Shown: piece by piece, positions 35,640 through 45,193 of the stretch
Layout of the letters: each line of letters starts with the position of its first letter
Position numbering within the stretch: the first letter of the stretch is position 1
From: a bacterium
GTDB taxonomy: Bacteria; SZUA-79; Acidulodesulfobacterales; Acidulodesulfobacteraceae
Length of the DNA: 64,000 bases
Assembly (NCBI GenBank): GCA_021800745.1
Contig: JAJYYS010000001.1
Coordinates: 1-64,000 of the forward strand
Direction: 5' to 3'
The notes under the pieces: model-generated
What the model was told of the DNA's origin: nothing
The model's input: the letters and a program-made list of their open reading frames with translations, nothing else
Database searches by the model: none
Translations under genes and position numbers: made by a program

Positions 35640-36113
35640 TCGGAATTATATAAAAATAAAGTCAAGTATCTTCTCGGCGGAGGGCATGCCGTCAATATAT
35701 ACGGCGTTATACGGTCAACATACGATATAGATATCCTATTAGACTTAAGCCGGGAAAATCTCGATAAACTTCTATGGGTATTAAAAAAGCTTGGAATGGT
35801 TCCGGCGGCTCCGGTAGATATTAATAATATTAAATCGGAAACTGTTAGAAACCAATGGATAAAGGACAAAAATTTGATTGTTTTAAATATTTATAAGCGG
35901 GACGAACCTTATCATTCCGTAGATATTTTTTTGAAATCTTTGATGAACTTTGACGAAATGTTCGAGAGAAAAAAAATAATTAAATATAACGATTTTGAAA
36001 TATATGTTATAAATAAAAACGACCTGATTGCTTTAAAATCTATAGCCGGAAGAAGCAAAGATATTGCGGATATAGAAGAATTAAAAAAATTAGATAATGA
36101 TGGGAAACTTTAA
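35619..36113 (+). CDS. Nucleotidyltransferase-fold protein (DUF6036-like, possible antitoxin/toxin)
   Basis: A 164-residue protein with a nucleotidyltransferase-type core: KVKYLLGGGHAVNIYG, STYDIDILLDLS (DxD metal site), SVDIFLK and INKNDLIALKSIAGRSKDIADI. This pattern is that of DUF6036/AbiEii-like proteins that pair with a small partner. The 68-residue gene 30 bases downstream could be that partner. Its opening MFYDDFF is shared with the remnant at 25639. Confidence 0.75.
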   Translation: MFYDDFFSELYKNKVKYLLGGGHAVNIYGVIRSTYDIDILLDLSRENLDKLLWVLKKLGMVPAAPVDINNIKSETVRNQWIKDKNLIVLNIYKRDEPYHSVDIFLKSLMNFDEMFERKKIIKYNDFEIYVINKNDLIALKSIAGRSKDIADIEELKKLDNDGKL

Positions 36114-36143
36114 ATTTACGGAATATAAAAAAACAGCAAGAAT

Positions 36144-36350
36144 ATGAATAAGAATAATACGGAAATAAAAAAAAACCCGTCTAATAGCAACGATAACTCA
36201 TATAAAGCCGATGACGCCGTTACATTGGCGGATGAACATTTAAACGGCAGTCCTTTATCCATAAAAGAAACCTTAATATGGCTCGAGGAATCGAAGATTT
36301 TCTTTTATCGGATAAAACAATCGATGGAATCTAAAGAGAAACCTTTATAG
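36144..36350 (+). CDS. Small hypothetical protein, possible partner of the nucleotidyltransferase
   Basis: A 68-residue hydrophilic protein. The first half is disordered and Asn/Asp-rich; the second (PLSIKETLIWLEESKIFFYR) resembles the short helical proteins that often accompany DUF6036-type nucleotidyltransferases. A degraded copy of its last 12 codons is fused at 25658-25692. Gene status is moderately certain. Confidence 0.5.
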   Translation: MNKNNTEIKKNPSNSNDNSYKADDAVTLADEHLNGSPLSIKETLIWLEESKIFFYRIKQSMESKEKPL

Positions 36351-36357
36351 AACATTT

Positions 36358-36402
36358 ATGTTTTACGATAATTTTTAATAAAGAGGTCGGGTTTAATTTT
36401 GG
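36358..36402 (+). pseudogene. Vestige of the start of the TIM-barrel gene
   Basis: About 45 bases match 32269-32312 with one inserted base and a few substitutions, starting ATGTTTTACGATAATTT. The insertion creates a stop after MFYDNF. It shows that the 5' end of that gene was once also present here. Confidence 0.7.
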
Positions 36403-36467
36403 CTTTCGATTATTGCAGATATCGTTCTTTGCCTTTTTATAATCAAGCGGTCTAATTTCCCGCGTTA

Positions 36468-37342
36468 TTAAAACATAATGCCCGTGCCGAAACCGATATA
36501 ATGTCCAGAACTGTCGGAAGGCGGGTCTAAGAACACTCCATATTCTGCATCTATCTCGATGTTTTGTGTCAATAGATACTGCAGTCCGCCGTCGAACCAG
36601 TAATTACCCGATACCCCTGTTCCCTGTATAGAATTCCTAAAAAGTTCCCCATACAACTGGAACGACGGCGTAAACTGGTAACCCGCAACAAAGTCGGGAT
36701 TAAAACTGAAAAATCTGTGCGGGTTGCCGCCGCCCGAAAGCTTCGTAAAAGAAGATATTCCCGGCGCAAATTCTACCGACAGGGCATTCGTCAAAGAATA
36801 AGTGAACTGCCCGTTTAAGGTAACATCCGTCCCGTAGTTTTGAAATCCATTATTGCCGGACGGAAAAGTAACTAAAATGTCGGCGGAATAAGTGAGATGT
36901 TCGGTATATCCGAATTCGTGTTTAAATCCTATTCCCGAATCGTTGTATCCGCTTGCAGATGAAATATTTGAGCCGGGATAGGTTAATATGTTATAGTTAG
37001 GAGGAAAAATTTTATTTCGTTGTCGCCCGGAAGCCCTATCCTTATTTCAGCATACGGATAGGTAAACTGTTCTAATTTGACGCCGTCCGTATTATAAAAA
37101 TTATCCTGCATACCCGTCTCGACGACCACTTTCCCCGGCTTTACCGCACAAGATGAATCCGATACCGTAGGTCTGTCGAGTATTGATAAAGGCGCCCCAT
37201 TACTTACGCACGGGTCGGGTATAGCAAGGGAATTTCCGTCCGCCGCAAAAACTGCGGAAGGCAAATAGAGAAAATAAGATATAGCCGTAACGGAAATAAT
37301 TGCAAAAATTACGTGCTTTAATAACTTTATTTTTTTAATCAT
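36468..37342 (-). pseudogene. Outer-membrane transporter-like protein with a single frameshift
   Basis: The 5' part (37342 to about 37000) encodes a signal peptide (ending SAVFAADG) and the start of a beta-barrel, through IRIGLPGDNEIKFF. It then runs into a stop. In the next frame the sequence continues without a break: PPNYNILTYPGSNISSASGY, on through GFKHEFGYTEHLTYSADIL to the C-terminal half and a terminal GTGIMF. One base is missing in the A5 run at 37005-37009 (T5 on the coding strand). Repaired, it would be about 290 residues of the MetA-pathway/transporter-like barrel type. Its start overlaps the NRAMP gene end by 4 bases (ATGA). Sequencing error remains possible. Confidence 0.75.
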
Positions 37343-38673
37343 ATATGGATATAATCCAGCCAGCTTTGAGGCAGCGCCGTAATTATCCCCAAAATTACCA
37401 TTACTAACCCAAGTATTCCAACAGCCGCAATGGATTTTTTAGAATAGGCATATTCTCCTAAAATTCTTTTGCTTCCCGCAAGCGCTATCAAAAATCCGAG
37501 AACTATCGGAAGAATAAATCCGTTAAAAGCTTCTACATCCACCATTAACGTTACTAACGGAATTCCGGGAATTAGAACTAACATAGCCGATACGAAAATT
37601 AATACTATATATACAAAATAAAAAAGTTTTGCCTCGCCAAAACGATGATTCAAACTGTGCTTGTATCCCCATGTTTCCCCCGCCGCCCACGTAAATGCCA
37701 TAGACACTACGAAAGCCGCAAGAAGGCTTGAACTGTAAAGACCCACGGCAAACAAAGCCCCCGCATATTTTCCGGCTAAAGGTATTAAAGATTCCCCGAT
37801 TGCCTTTGCCGACGATGGAATAATATGCGCTTTATAAAGAGTCGCTCCCGTCATGACAATAACCGCTATCATAAGAACCTGAGTAGCGATACTGCCGATA
37901 AGCGTGTCCGTTTCAGCCAGTTTTACGTCTTTTTTACATAAATTTTTATCGACGGTTGCGCTCTGCTGGTAGTAAATCATCCAAGGCATTATAACCGCTC
38001 CGGCGTTTGCCGCAATAAGCCATATATAATCTTTGTTTCCAAGAGGCTGAGAGCCGAACAATCCTTTAAACACAAGCTCGTGTATGTCGGGATGCGCAAC
38101 TATAGCCGCGGGAATAAAAACAAATCCGGTAAGAGAAAATATTAGAGCGATAGTTTCCGCCCTTCGGTAGCTTCCCGTAAATACGACAAACAGCAGGATT
38201 AGAAAACTTATGCCTACGCTAAAAACTTTAGGAATTCCGAATATTTCACCGCTTGCCGCAATGCCGGAAAATTCCGTAATAAGCGCCGAAAATACGACGA
38301 GAAATAGCGTAAGAGTAGTAAACGCCGCCCATTTGCTACCGTAATATTCTTTTATAAGTTCCCCGTGCCCTTTTCTGGTAACGCAGCCGAGCCTCGAAGT
38401 CATAGACTGTATTAAATATAAGATGGGTATTAAAAGTATCTGAAGAGGTATCAGTTTATATCCCCATTGCGCTCCGGAAACGCCTGCCGTCGTAACGGAA
38501 CCTGCATCCATATCGGCAATCATAACTACGAAGCCGGGACCTAATACCTTAAAAAAATGAAGTCCTTTATATAGAGACCTTTTATTGAATACAGGAAACC
38601 TGCCCCCTTTGCGATGTCCGCGTCTGCGCCTGTTTTTTGCTCCGGCAGAATTTTCTTCTTCGGGATTTTTCAT
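37339..38673 (-). CDS. NRAMP-family divalent metal transporter, divergent metal site
   Basis: A 444-residue, eleven-helix transporter. The N-terminus has an unusual basic, cytoplasmic stretch (KNRRRRGHRKGGR). The first-helix metal motif of NRAMP, DPGN, reads MDAGS here, and the sixth-helix MPH motif reads IMPWMIYY: the Asp and Met ligands persist while Asn and His do not. Manganese or iron import is the family role; the changed site suggests altered selectivity. A Fur box lies 32 bases upstream, pointing to iron-dependent control. It is the first gene of a unit with the frameshifted outer-membrane gene. Confidence 0.82.
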   Translation of the reverse strand: MKNPEEENSAGAKNRRRRGHRKGGRFPVFNKRSLYKGLHFFKVLGPGFVVMIADMDAGSVTTAGVSGAQWGYKLIPLQILLIPILYLIQSMTSRLGCVTRKGHGELIKEYYGSKWAAFTTLTLFLVVFSALITEFSGIAASGEIFGIPKVFSVGISFLILLFVVFTGSYRRAETIALIFSLTGFVFIPAAIVAHPDIHELVFKGLFGSQPLGNKDYIWLIAANAGAVIMPWMIYYQQSATVDKNLCKKDVKLAETDTLIGSIATQVLMIAVIVMTGATLYKAHIIPSSAKAIGESLIPLAGKYAGALFAVGLYSSSLLAAFVVSMAFTWAAGETWGYKHSLNHRFGEAKLFYFVYIVLIFVSAMLVLIPGIPLVTLMVDVEAFNGFILPIVLGFLIALAGSKRILGEYAYSKKSIAAVGILGLVMVILGIITALPQSWLDYIHI

Positions 38674-38704
38674 AAATTCGCTTTTATATTATACTTAGAT
38701 TAAT

Positions 38705-38723
38705 GATAATAAAAATCATTATC
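38705..38723 (-). promoter_or_regulatory. Fur box upstream of the NRAMP gene
   Basis: GATAATAAAAATCATTATC matches the 19-base Fur consensus (GATAATGATAATCATTATC) at 17 positions. It lies between the NRAMP start and the fur gene. Confidence 0.8.
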
Positions 38724-38815
38724 GTTATATTATTAAAAAATTTTCCGTATGTCAAAGGTTTTTTCATTAAAATTTAAACAGCCGGTAAGGGCATAAAAGA
38801 CGAGGCAGGGGCGTT

Positions 38816-39262
38816 TCACGATTTGCCGCAAGCGCTGCAAATTCCGTATATTTCCAATTTATGTTTTATAGGAATAAAATTATTTGCCTTAGCAAGCTTG
38901 TCCTGTAGTTTTTCTATTTTTTCGTCGTTGACTTCTATGAGCCGTCCGCATTTTATGCATATAAGATGGTCATGGTGCCTGCTGCCGTATTTCTGCTCAT
39001 ATCTGGTCTTTTGCTTACCTATCTTTATTTCTTCCGTCAAACCGCTTTCGCATAATAAATTAAGATTTCTCTGCACCGTTGCATAACCGATCTCAGGATT
39101 TTTTCCCTTTACGGCGTTAAAAAGTTCTTCTGCGGTAATATGCCTGCCTGCAGAAAAGAAAGCATCGACTATCGCTTCCCTTTGTTTTGTATGGCGCATA
39201 CCTTTTTCTTCTATATACCGGACGAAAGTTTCTTTGAATCGCATTTTATCTTTATTATTCAT
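38816..39262 (-). CDS. fur: Fur-family metal-responsive regulator
   Basis: A 148-residue regulator with an N-terminal winged helix (GRHITAEELFNAVKGKNPEIGYATVQRNLNLL, in part), the HHDH metal motif in GSRHHDHLICIKCGRLIEV and the structural zinc pairs CIKC and CSAC. It is probably Fur or a close relative such as PerR. A Fur box stands upstream of the adjacent transporter. It lies 31 bases from the nifV end on the same strand. Confidence 0.85.
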   Translation of the reverse strand: MNNKDKMRFKETFVRYIEEKGMRHTKQREAIVDAFFSAGRHITAEELFNAVKGKNPEIGYATVQRNLNLLCESGLTEEIKIGKQKTRYEQKYGSRHHDHLICIKCGRLIEVNDEKIEKLQDKLAKANNFIPIKHKLEIYGICSACGKS

Positions 39263-39293
39263 AAAGATAAATTATAAGATTTTTATATAAAAT

Positions 39294-40424
39294 TTACAAA
39301 TTTTGATATATAGATAATAATTCTTTATCCGAAAGGCATCTTTTTAACCGAATAGATTCCGCTTTTACGGCGGCAAGCATTTTTCCCGCCTCTTCCTCGG
39401 TTATTTGCCGCCCCATTTTACCGAGTTTATACTTTATTGCCGCAGAACCGCCGTGTTTTCCGACCAAAAGTTTTCTTTTCGCTCCTGCGAATTCCGGAGG
39501 ATAGGCTTCATAATTAATAGGATTTTTTAATATTCCGTCGGTATGAATTCCGGCTTCATGATAAAAAATATTTTTGCCGAATATCGGTTTAGATACCGGA
39601 ATCCGTCTTTTTGTGATTTTTGCTATAAATTTTGCCAGATTTTTTGCTTTTATGAAATCGAATTTAATTTTTTGATTTTCAATGAAATTAAAATATGCAA
39701 CTACTTCTTCTAATGCGCAGTTTCCGGCTCTTTCTCCAATGCCCGAAATACTGCCGGATAAAGAATCCGCGCCCGCCTTCAGGGCGGCAACCGAATTAGC
39801 CGAAGCCATTCCAAAGTCGTTGTGGGTATGAATTTCAAGTATTATATTTTTAAATTTTCCGACTTTTTTTATTTTTTTTACATTTTCGTAGATTTTTAAC
39901 GGGTTTAATACGCCTACCGTATCGGAATAGCGGAATTTGTATGCTCCTTCACCTTCCGCAATTTTAATAATCTCGGCAACGGATTCCAAATCCGCCCTTG
40001 AGGAGTCCTCGCCCCCGACGGAATATTTTACTCCCTCTTTATTTAATTCCTTCAATATTTTTATGAGGTTAATTCTGATATATCTAAAATCTTTTTTGAG
40101 CTTATATTCGATCTGAATTTTAGATACCGGGACAGATACATGAATAAATTTAAGTCCGATATCTAAAGATGCATAAATGTCTTCTTTTTTTGCCCTGTTC
40201 CAGCCGACTATTTTTGCTTTAAGACCGGATTCATTAATCTTTTTAACCCCATTTTTTTCGTTTCCTCCCATTGCGGGAACCCCTGCCTCTATTTCATCCA
40301 CGCCTATTTCATCAAGCATTTTGGCGATCAGCAGTTTTTCGGCTGCCGAAAATACTACTCCCGCCGTCTGTTCGCCGTCTCTTAACGTCGTATCGTTTAT
40401 AATTATATTATTTATGTTGGACAT
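39294..40424 (-). CDS. nifV: Homocitrate synthase NifV
   Basis: A 376-residue DRE-TIM metallolyase condensing acetyl-CoA with 2-oxoglutarate to homocitrate, the organic ligand of FeMo-co. Signatures are NDTTLRDGEQTAGVVFS, EAGVPAMGG, KIVGWNRA, YSDTVGVLNP and EIHTHNDFGMASANS. Isopropylmalate synthase relatives are alike, but the GWNRA phrase and the divergent nif cluster favour NifV. A possible sigma-54 promoter ends about 15 bases before the start codon, leaving almost no leader; no ribosome site is seen. Confidence 0.9.
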   Translation of the reverse strand: MSNINNIIINDTTLRDGEQTAGVVFSAAEKLLIAKMLDEIGVDEIEAGVPAMGGNEKNGVKKINESGLKAKIVGWNRAKKEDIYASLDIGLKFIHVSVPVSKIQIEYKLKKDFRYIRINLIKILKELNKEGVKYSVGGEDSSRADLESVAEIIKIAEGEGAYKFRYSDTVGVLNPLKIYENVKKIKKVGKFKNIILEIHTHNDFGMASANSVAALKAGADSLSGSISGIGERAGNCALEEVVAYFNFIENQKIKFDFIKAKNLAKFIAKITKRRIPVSKPIFGKNIFYHEAGIHTDGILKNPINYEAYPPEFAGAKRKLLVGKHGGSAAIKYKLGKMGRQITEEEAGKMLAAVKAESIRLKRCLSDKELLSIYQNL

Positions 40425-40438
40425 AAATATTTAGAAAA

Positions 40439-40454
40439 GCATAATTTATGCCAT
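40439..40454 (-). promoter_or_regulatory. Possible sigma-54 promoter for nifV
   Basis: Read on the minus strand, TGGCATAAATTATGCT has GG-N10-GC spacing and matches the -24 element fully, the -12 element less well (ATGC for TTGC). Transcription would start about 4 bases before the nifV ATG. Confidence 0.45.
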
Positions 40455-40603
40455 CTCTTTATGTTTGATAAATCTTATTGAAATTTACAGAGTTTGCCGT
40501 TTATTTAATCAAATGTGATTATATATTAAGCAAATTAATTTGATAATTAATTCTTTTATCCCTTTTCTCTTATTACTTATCATTATTTACGGTATGAAAG
40601 TTA

Positions 40604-40619
40604 TGGCATAGAAATTGCA
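40604..40619 (+). promoter_or_regulatory. Sigma-54 promoter of the nif operon
   Basis: TGGCATAGAAATTGCA fits the -24/-12 consensus (TGGCAC-N5-TTGCA) with correct GG-N10-GC spacing. Expected start near 40630, about 155 bases before nifH. I found no clear TGT-N10-ACA NifA site upstream, and no nifA gene is in the window. Confidence 0.8.
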
Positions 40620-40632
40620 ATTATGAAAATGA

Positions 40633-41646
<1,014 letters not shown>

Positions 41647-41663
41647 TTTTAAGGTGGCTAAAT

Positions 41664-42569
41664 ATGAATAATATAAATACGGCAGATTTAAGGGCAGGCA
41701 TTGAAAAACACCCCTGCTTTAACAAAGAAGTTTCGAAGCATTACGGAAGGGTTCATTTGCCGGTTGCCAAATTATGTAATATTTCCTGCAACTACTGCCA
41801 CAGGGATTACGATTGCCCAAACGAATCGAGGCCTGGCGTAACATCGAGCCTGCTCTCGCCGGAAGATGCGGTAGATAGGATATACGAGGTAAAAAGATTT
41901 TTTAACGATATAAGCGTAGCCGCCGTTGCCGGTCCGGGCGACAGCTTGGCGGAACCGAGCAATACGATGAAAACATTTGAACTTGTTAAAAAAGAGTTTC
42001 CTGAAATTATATTATGTATGAGCACGAACGGTCTTAATTTAGCCGAAAATTTAGAGGAACTTAAGGATAGAGGAGTAAACTTTATAACCGTAACGCTTAA
42101 TGCGGTAGATTTATCTATAGCCCAAAAAATTTATAGATATATAAACTATAAAGGTATTGTTTATACGGAAAAAGATGCTGCCGGAATATTATTGGACGGT
42201 CAAATAAGAAGCATAGAAAATGCGGTAAAAAAGGGATTTACGATAAAAATAAATACCGTTCTTATACCCGGCATCAACGATTTTCATATAAAAGATATTT
42301 CCGAAAAGGTAAAAAAACTCGGCGTATATCTATTTAACGTTATGCCTATGATACCCGCCGAGAAATCTTATTTTTATAAAACAGGCGTTAAGGGGGCGGG
42401 CAGGAAAGACGTCATCCGCATAACTAAAGATATAGAAGGCATAAACATAATGGAGCATTGCAGGCAGTGTCGATCGGATGCCGCAGGGCTTTTGGGCGAA
42501 GATTTAAGCAAAAAATTAAAGAGTAAAGAGGAGGAATCGGGATGCGAATGCAAGAAGATGCAATATTAG
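41664..42569 (+). CDS. nifB: FeMo-cofactor biosynthesis radical SAM protein NifB
   Basis: A 301-residue radical SAM enzyme that makes the 8Fe-9S-C core (NifB-co). The signature CNISCNYCHRDYDC is near the start, then AVAGPGDSLAEP, CMSTNGL and the C-terminal EHCRQCRSDAAGLLGED. It lacks the NifX-like domain fused in many proteobacterial NifB. The frame is open upstream into nifH; AAGGTGG before ATG 41664 and homology fix the start. Its end overlaps the methyltransferase gene by 28 bases. Confidence 0.95.
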   Translation: MNNINTADLRAGIEKHPCFNKEVSKHYGRVHLPVAKLCNISCNYCHRDYDCPNESRPGVTSSLLSPEDAVDRIYEVKRFFNDISVAAVAGPGDSLAEPSNTMKTFELVKKEFPEIILCMSTNGLNLAENLEELKDRGVNFITVTLNAVDLSIAQKIYRYINYKGIVYTEKDAAGILLDGQIRSIENAVKKGFTIKINTVLIPGINDFHIKDISEKVKKLGVYLFNVMPMIPAEKSYFYKTGVKGAGRKDVIRITKDIEGINIMEHCRQCRSDAAGLLGEDLSKKLKSKEEESGCECKKMQY

Positions 42570-43315
42570 GGTGTAAGTTATCTAAAAGCCTCAGCTTTTC
42601 TCAGGATGAAGAACTTTATATAGCTACGAGCGATACCAAAATTAAAATGGAAGAAGACTATGCGCCGTTTGTGGATAAAATTTTAAATAATATTTCTTAT
42701 TTGCCTAAAAGCATTTTAGATCTCGGGTGCGGTCCAGGCTATATTGCAAGAAGAATAAGCGGAATTTTACCCGGCTCCTATGTTTTCGGCGTCGATAAAT
42801 CCGTTACGATGATAAACCATGCAAATAAGGTTATTAACAAAAAATTAATAAATAATCATGTTTTCCATTCTGAATTTGAGTTCGATAGCAAGTCGATAAG
42901 AATGTTTAATAATGAGCCCGATTATTTGAATTATTATGAGCCAAAGCTTAAATATATGATTGCCGACAGCGTTAATCTTCCCTTCGGTAATTTTAAATTT
43001 GATTTGATTATACTGAAGGGAACTTTTAAATGCTTAGAAGATAAGTTGAACTCTTTAAAAGAAATGTATAGAGTGCTGAACCACGGCGGAGAAATTTTTA
43101 TATACGAGTTTAGGAAATATATTGAGGAAGATGAATTCATTATGCTTACAAAGAATATGAACCCTCAAAAAGTAAAATCGCTAAGGCGTAAATTGAACTG
43201 CTCTTTAGATATAGGGGAATATAAAAAGTATTTGTTAGAAGCCGGTTTAAGCGGATTTTCAGACATAGAATCGGACGGACTCGATTTAAAAATAAGAATA
43301 TCTAAAAATTGTTAA
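42542..43315 (+). CDS. SAM-dependent methyltransferase embedded in the nif operon
   Basis: A 257-residue class I methyltransferase. SILDLGCGPGYIARRIS is the SAM-binding glycine motif, FGVDKSVTMI the acidic strand-2 motif, YMIADSVNLPFGNFKFDLII the motif-III region, then RVLNHGGEIFIYEF. The substrate is unknown. It overlaps nifB by 28 bases and precedes fdxB by 26, and a GAGGAGGAA site lies inside nifB, so it is an integral operon member. It might modify a cofactor intermediate, a protein or a small molecule; nothing in the sequence decides. Confidence 0.8.
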   Translation: MRMQEDAILGCKLSKSLSFSQDEELYIATSDTKIKMEEDYAPFVDKILNNISYLPKSILDLGCGPGYIARRISGILPGSYVFGVDKSVTMINHANKVINKKLINNHVFHSEFEFDSKSIRMFNNEPDYLNYYEPKLKYMIADSVNLPFGNFKFDLIILKGTFKCLEDKLNSLKEMYRVLNHGGEIFIYEFRKYIEEDEFIMLTKNMNPQKVKSLRRKLNCSLDIGEYKKYLLEAGLSGFSDIESDGLDLKIRISKNC

Positions 43316-43341
43316 TATTGTCAATAAGGAGGAAGATAACG

Positions 43342-43641
43342 ATGAGTATTATGGACGGTTTTTCCGGCGAAGTAGATAATTACGTAAATGCGCCCCGTCG
43401 TTCCGGCGGTAAATGGGTTCCGCACTTTCTTATAGAATTCGACTATGAAAATTGCATATCCTGCGGAAGATGTATTAAAGTCTGTCCCGGTGGGGTATAT
43501 ATGTTCGAAGACGACGGGGATAAGATGATCGTCAGGATTGAAAGTTTAGATAACTGCATAGGCGATACCTGCTGCGAAAAGGTATGTCCTAAAAACAAAA
43601 CAATGCATCTGCATAAATTTTCGCCGCTCGTTAAAAATTAA
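43342..43641 (+). CDS. fdxB: Nif-specific ferredoxin III (FdxB-like)
   Basis: A 99-residue ferredoxin with two cysteine sets, CISCGRCIKVCPGG and CIGDTCCEKVCP, after GGKWVPHFLIEFDYEN, typical of nif ferredoxin III. The second motif has an insertion, as in that family. It likely feeds electrons to NifB or to nitrogenase assembly. AAGGAGGAAG precedes ATG 43342; a longer in-frame start at 43309 has no ribosome site. Confidence 0.9.
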   Translation: MSIMDGFSGEVDNYVNAPRRSGGKWVPHFLIEFDYENCISCGRCIKVCPGGVYMFEDDGDKMIVRIESLDNCIGDTCCEKVCPKNKTMHLHKFSPLVKN

Positions 43642-43673
43642 AAATAAAATAACAAAAAAAGAGGTATAAAAAA

Positions 43674-45110
43674 ATGGCGGTAGATTTTAAAGAAAAAGAA
43701 GGATTAATAGAAGAAGTTATAAGCATTTATTCGGAAAAGGCAAAGAAAAACAGGAAAGAGCACATCGGAGTAAATAACAAAGAAACCTGCGGAAGCTGCG
43801 TAGCAAAATCAAACGTTAAATCTCTTCCCGGCGTTATGACCCCGCGTGGATGCGCTTATGCAGGTTCTAAAGGCGTCGTCTGGGGACCGGTTAAGGATGT
43901 AATAAATATAAGTCACGGTCCGATAGGCTGCGGACATTACAGTTGGGGAACGAGAAGAAATTTGGCCGCGGGCGAGTCCGCAGTCGAAAATTTTGTTCCT
44001 TTTCAATTTACGACGGATTTTAAAGAGAGAGATATAGTGTTTGGCGGGGACAAGAAATTGGAATTGGCTATTAAAGAACTGCATGAACTTTTTCCGACGG
44101 CAAAGGGTATAGTTATAGAATCGGAATGTCCAATAGGGCTCATTGGAGACGATATAGAAGCGGTTGCAAAAAAGATGACGGACGAAATAGGTATTCCGGT
44201 TATTCCGGTAAGATGCGAGGGGTTTAGGGGCGTTAGCCAGTCGCTGGGACATCATATAGCAAATGATTCGATAAGGGATTTTGTCGTGGGAACCGGAAAA
44301 TTAGACGAAAGCAAAAAAACTCCTTACGACGTTGCAATACTCGGCGACTATAATATAGGCGGAGACGTTTGGTCGTCGATGAAAATTTTTAAAGAAATGG
44401 GGCTTAACGTCGTAGCCCATTGGTCGGGCGACGGCTCTATAGAGGATATGAAGATAACGCACGGCGTTAATTATCTTCTGCTTCACTGTTACAGGTCGAT
44501 GAACTATATTGCTACGCACTTCGAAGAAAAATACGGAATTCCTTGGGTAGAATATAACTTTTTTGGTCCGACTAAAATAAAAGAAAGCATAAAAAAAATA
44601 GCTAAACTGTTTGATGAAAATATTCAGGAAAAAGCCGAAAAGTTAATAGAGTTTTATGAGCCTAAAATGCAGGAAGTCATAGATAAATATCGTCCAAGAC
44701 TCGAAGGCAAAAAAGTAATTATGCTGGTCGGCGGTTTGAGACCGAGGCATATAGTAGGCGCTTACGAGGATTTGGGGATGAAGGTGGTAGCCACGGCTTA
44801 TGAGTTCGCGCATAACGACGATTATGAAAGAACTACGAAAGAACTGGAAAACGGTGCAATAATTGCAGACGATATGAACGAATATGAATTAGTCGAGCTT
44901 GCGAACAGGCTTAAACCGGATTTAGTCGCTTCCGGCATAAAAGAAAAATATGTTTTCCAGAAGATGGGGATACCGTTCAGGCAGATGCATTCTTGGGATT
45001 ATTCGGGGCCTTATCACGGTTACGACGGATTTGAAATATTTGCAAGGGATATGGATTTGGCAATAAACAGCCCGACATGGAAATTAATTAAACCGCGCTG
45101 GAAAAAGTAA
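43674..45110 (+). CDS. nifD: Mo-Fe nitrogenase alpha subunit NifD
   Basis: A 478-residue alpha subunit. P-cluster cysteines are in [24 protein letters not shown] and [13 protein letters not shown]. The FeMo-co Cys is in [10 protein letters not shown] and the His in [34 protein letters not shown] is present. These residues mark a molybdenum NifD, not VnfD or AnfD. It is followed by nifK across an 83-base gap that holds a REP-like palindrome. Confidence 0.97.
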   Translation: MAVDFKEKEGLIEEVISIYSEKAKKNRKEHIGVNNKETCGSCVAKSNVKSLPGVMTPRGCAYAGSKGVVWGPVKDVINISHGPIGCGHYSWGTRRNLAAGESAVENFVPFQFTTDFKERDIVFGGDKKLELAIKELHELFPTAKGIVIESECPIGLIGDDIEAVAKKMTDEIGIPVIPVRCEGFRGVSQSLGHHIANDSIRDFVVGTGKLDESKKTPYDVAILGDYNIGGDVWSSMKIFKEMGLNVVAHWSGDGSIEDMKITHGVNYLLLHCYRSMNYIATHFEEKYGIPWVEYNFFGPTKIKESIKKIAKLFDENIQEKAEKLIEFYEPKMQEVIDKYRPRLEGKKVIMLVGGLRPRHIVGAYEDLGMKVVATAYEFAHNDDYERTTKELENGAIIADDMNEYELVELANRLKPDLVASGIKEKYVFQKMGIPFRQMHSWDYSGPYHGYDGFEIFARDMDLAINSPTWKLIKPRWKK

Positions 45111-45149
45111 AAATGCAAAAACTACAGGGGATGGATTTATATTAAAAAC

Positions 45150-45173
45150 GGGGACAGACTTAAGTCTGTCCCC
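45150..45173. repeat. 24-base perfect palindrome between nifD and nifK
   Basis: GGGGACAGACTT joined to its exact reverse complement, flanked by AAAAAC and ATAAAGG. An identical 24-mer lies between nifN and nifX at 49316-49339 and a variant at 20499-20522. As RNA it would fold into a strong hairpin in the operon transcript. Confidence 0.92.
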
Positions 45174-45193
45174 ATAAAGGGAGGTTTTATATT

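Noticed and set aside
40470..40600. NifA upstream activating site (TGT-N10-ACA) before the nif promoter
   Set aside because: I found only partial matches near the TGTGATTATATATT stretch, not good enough to annotate.
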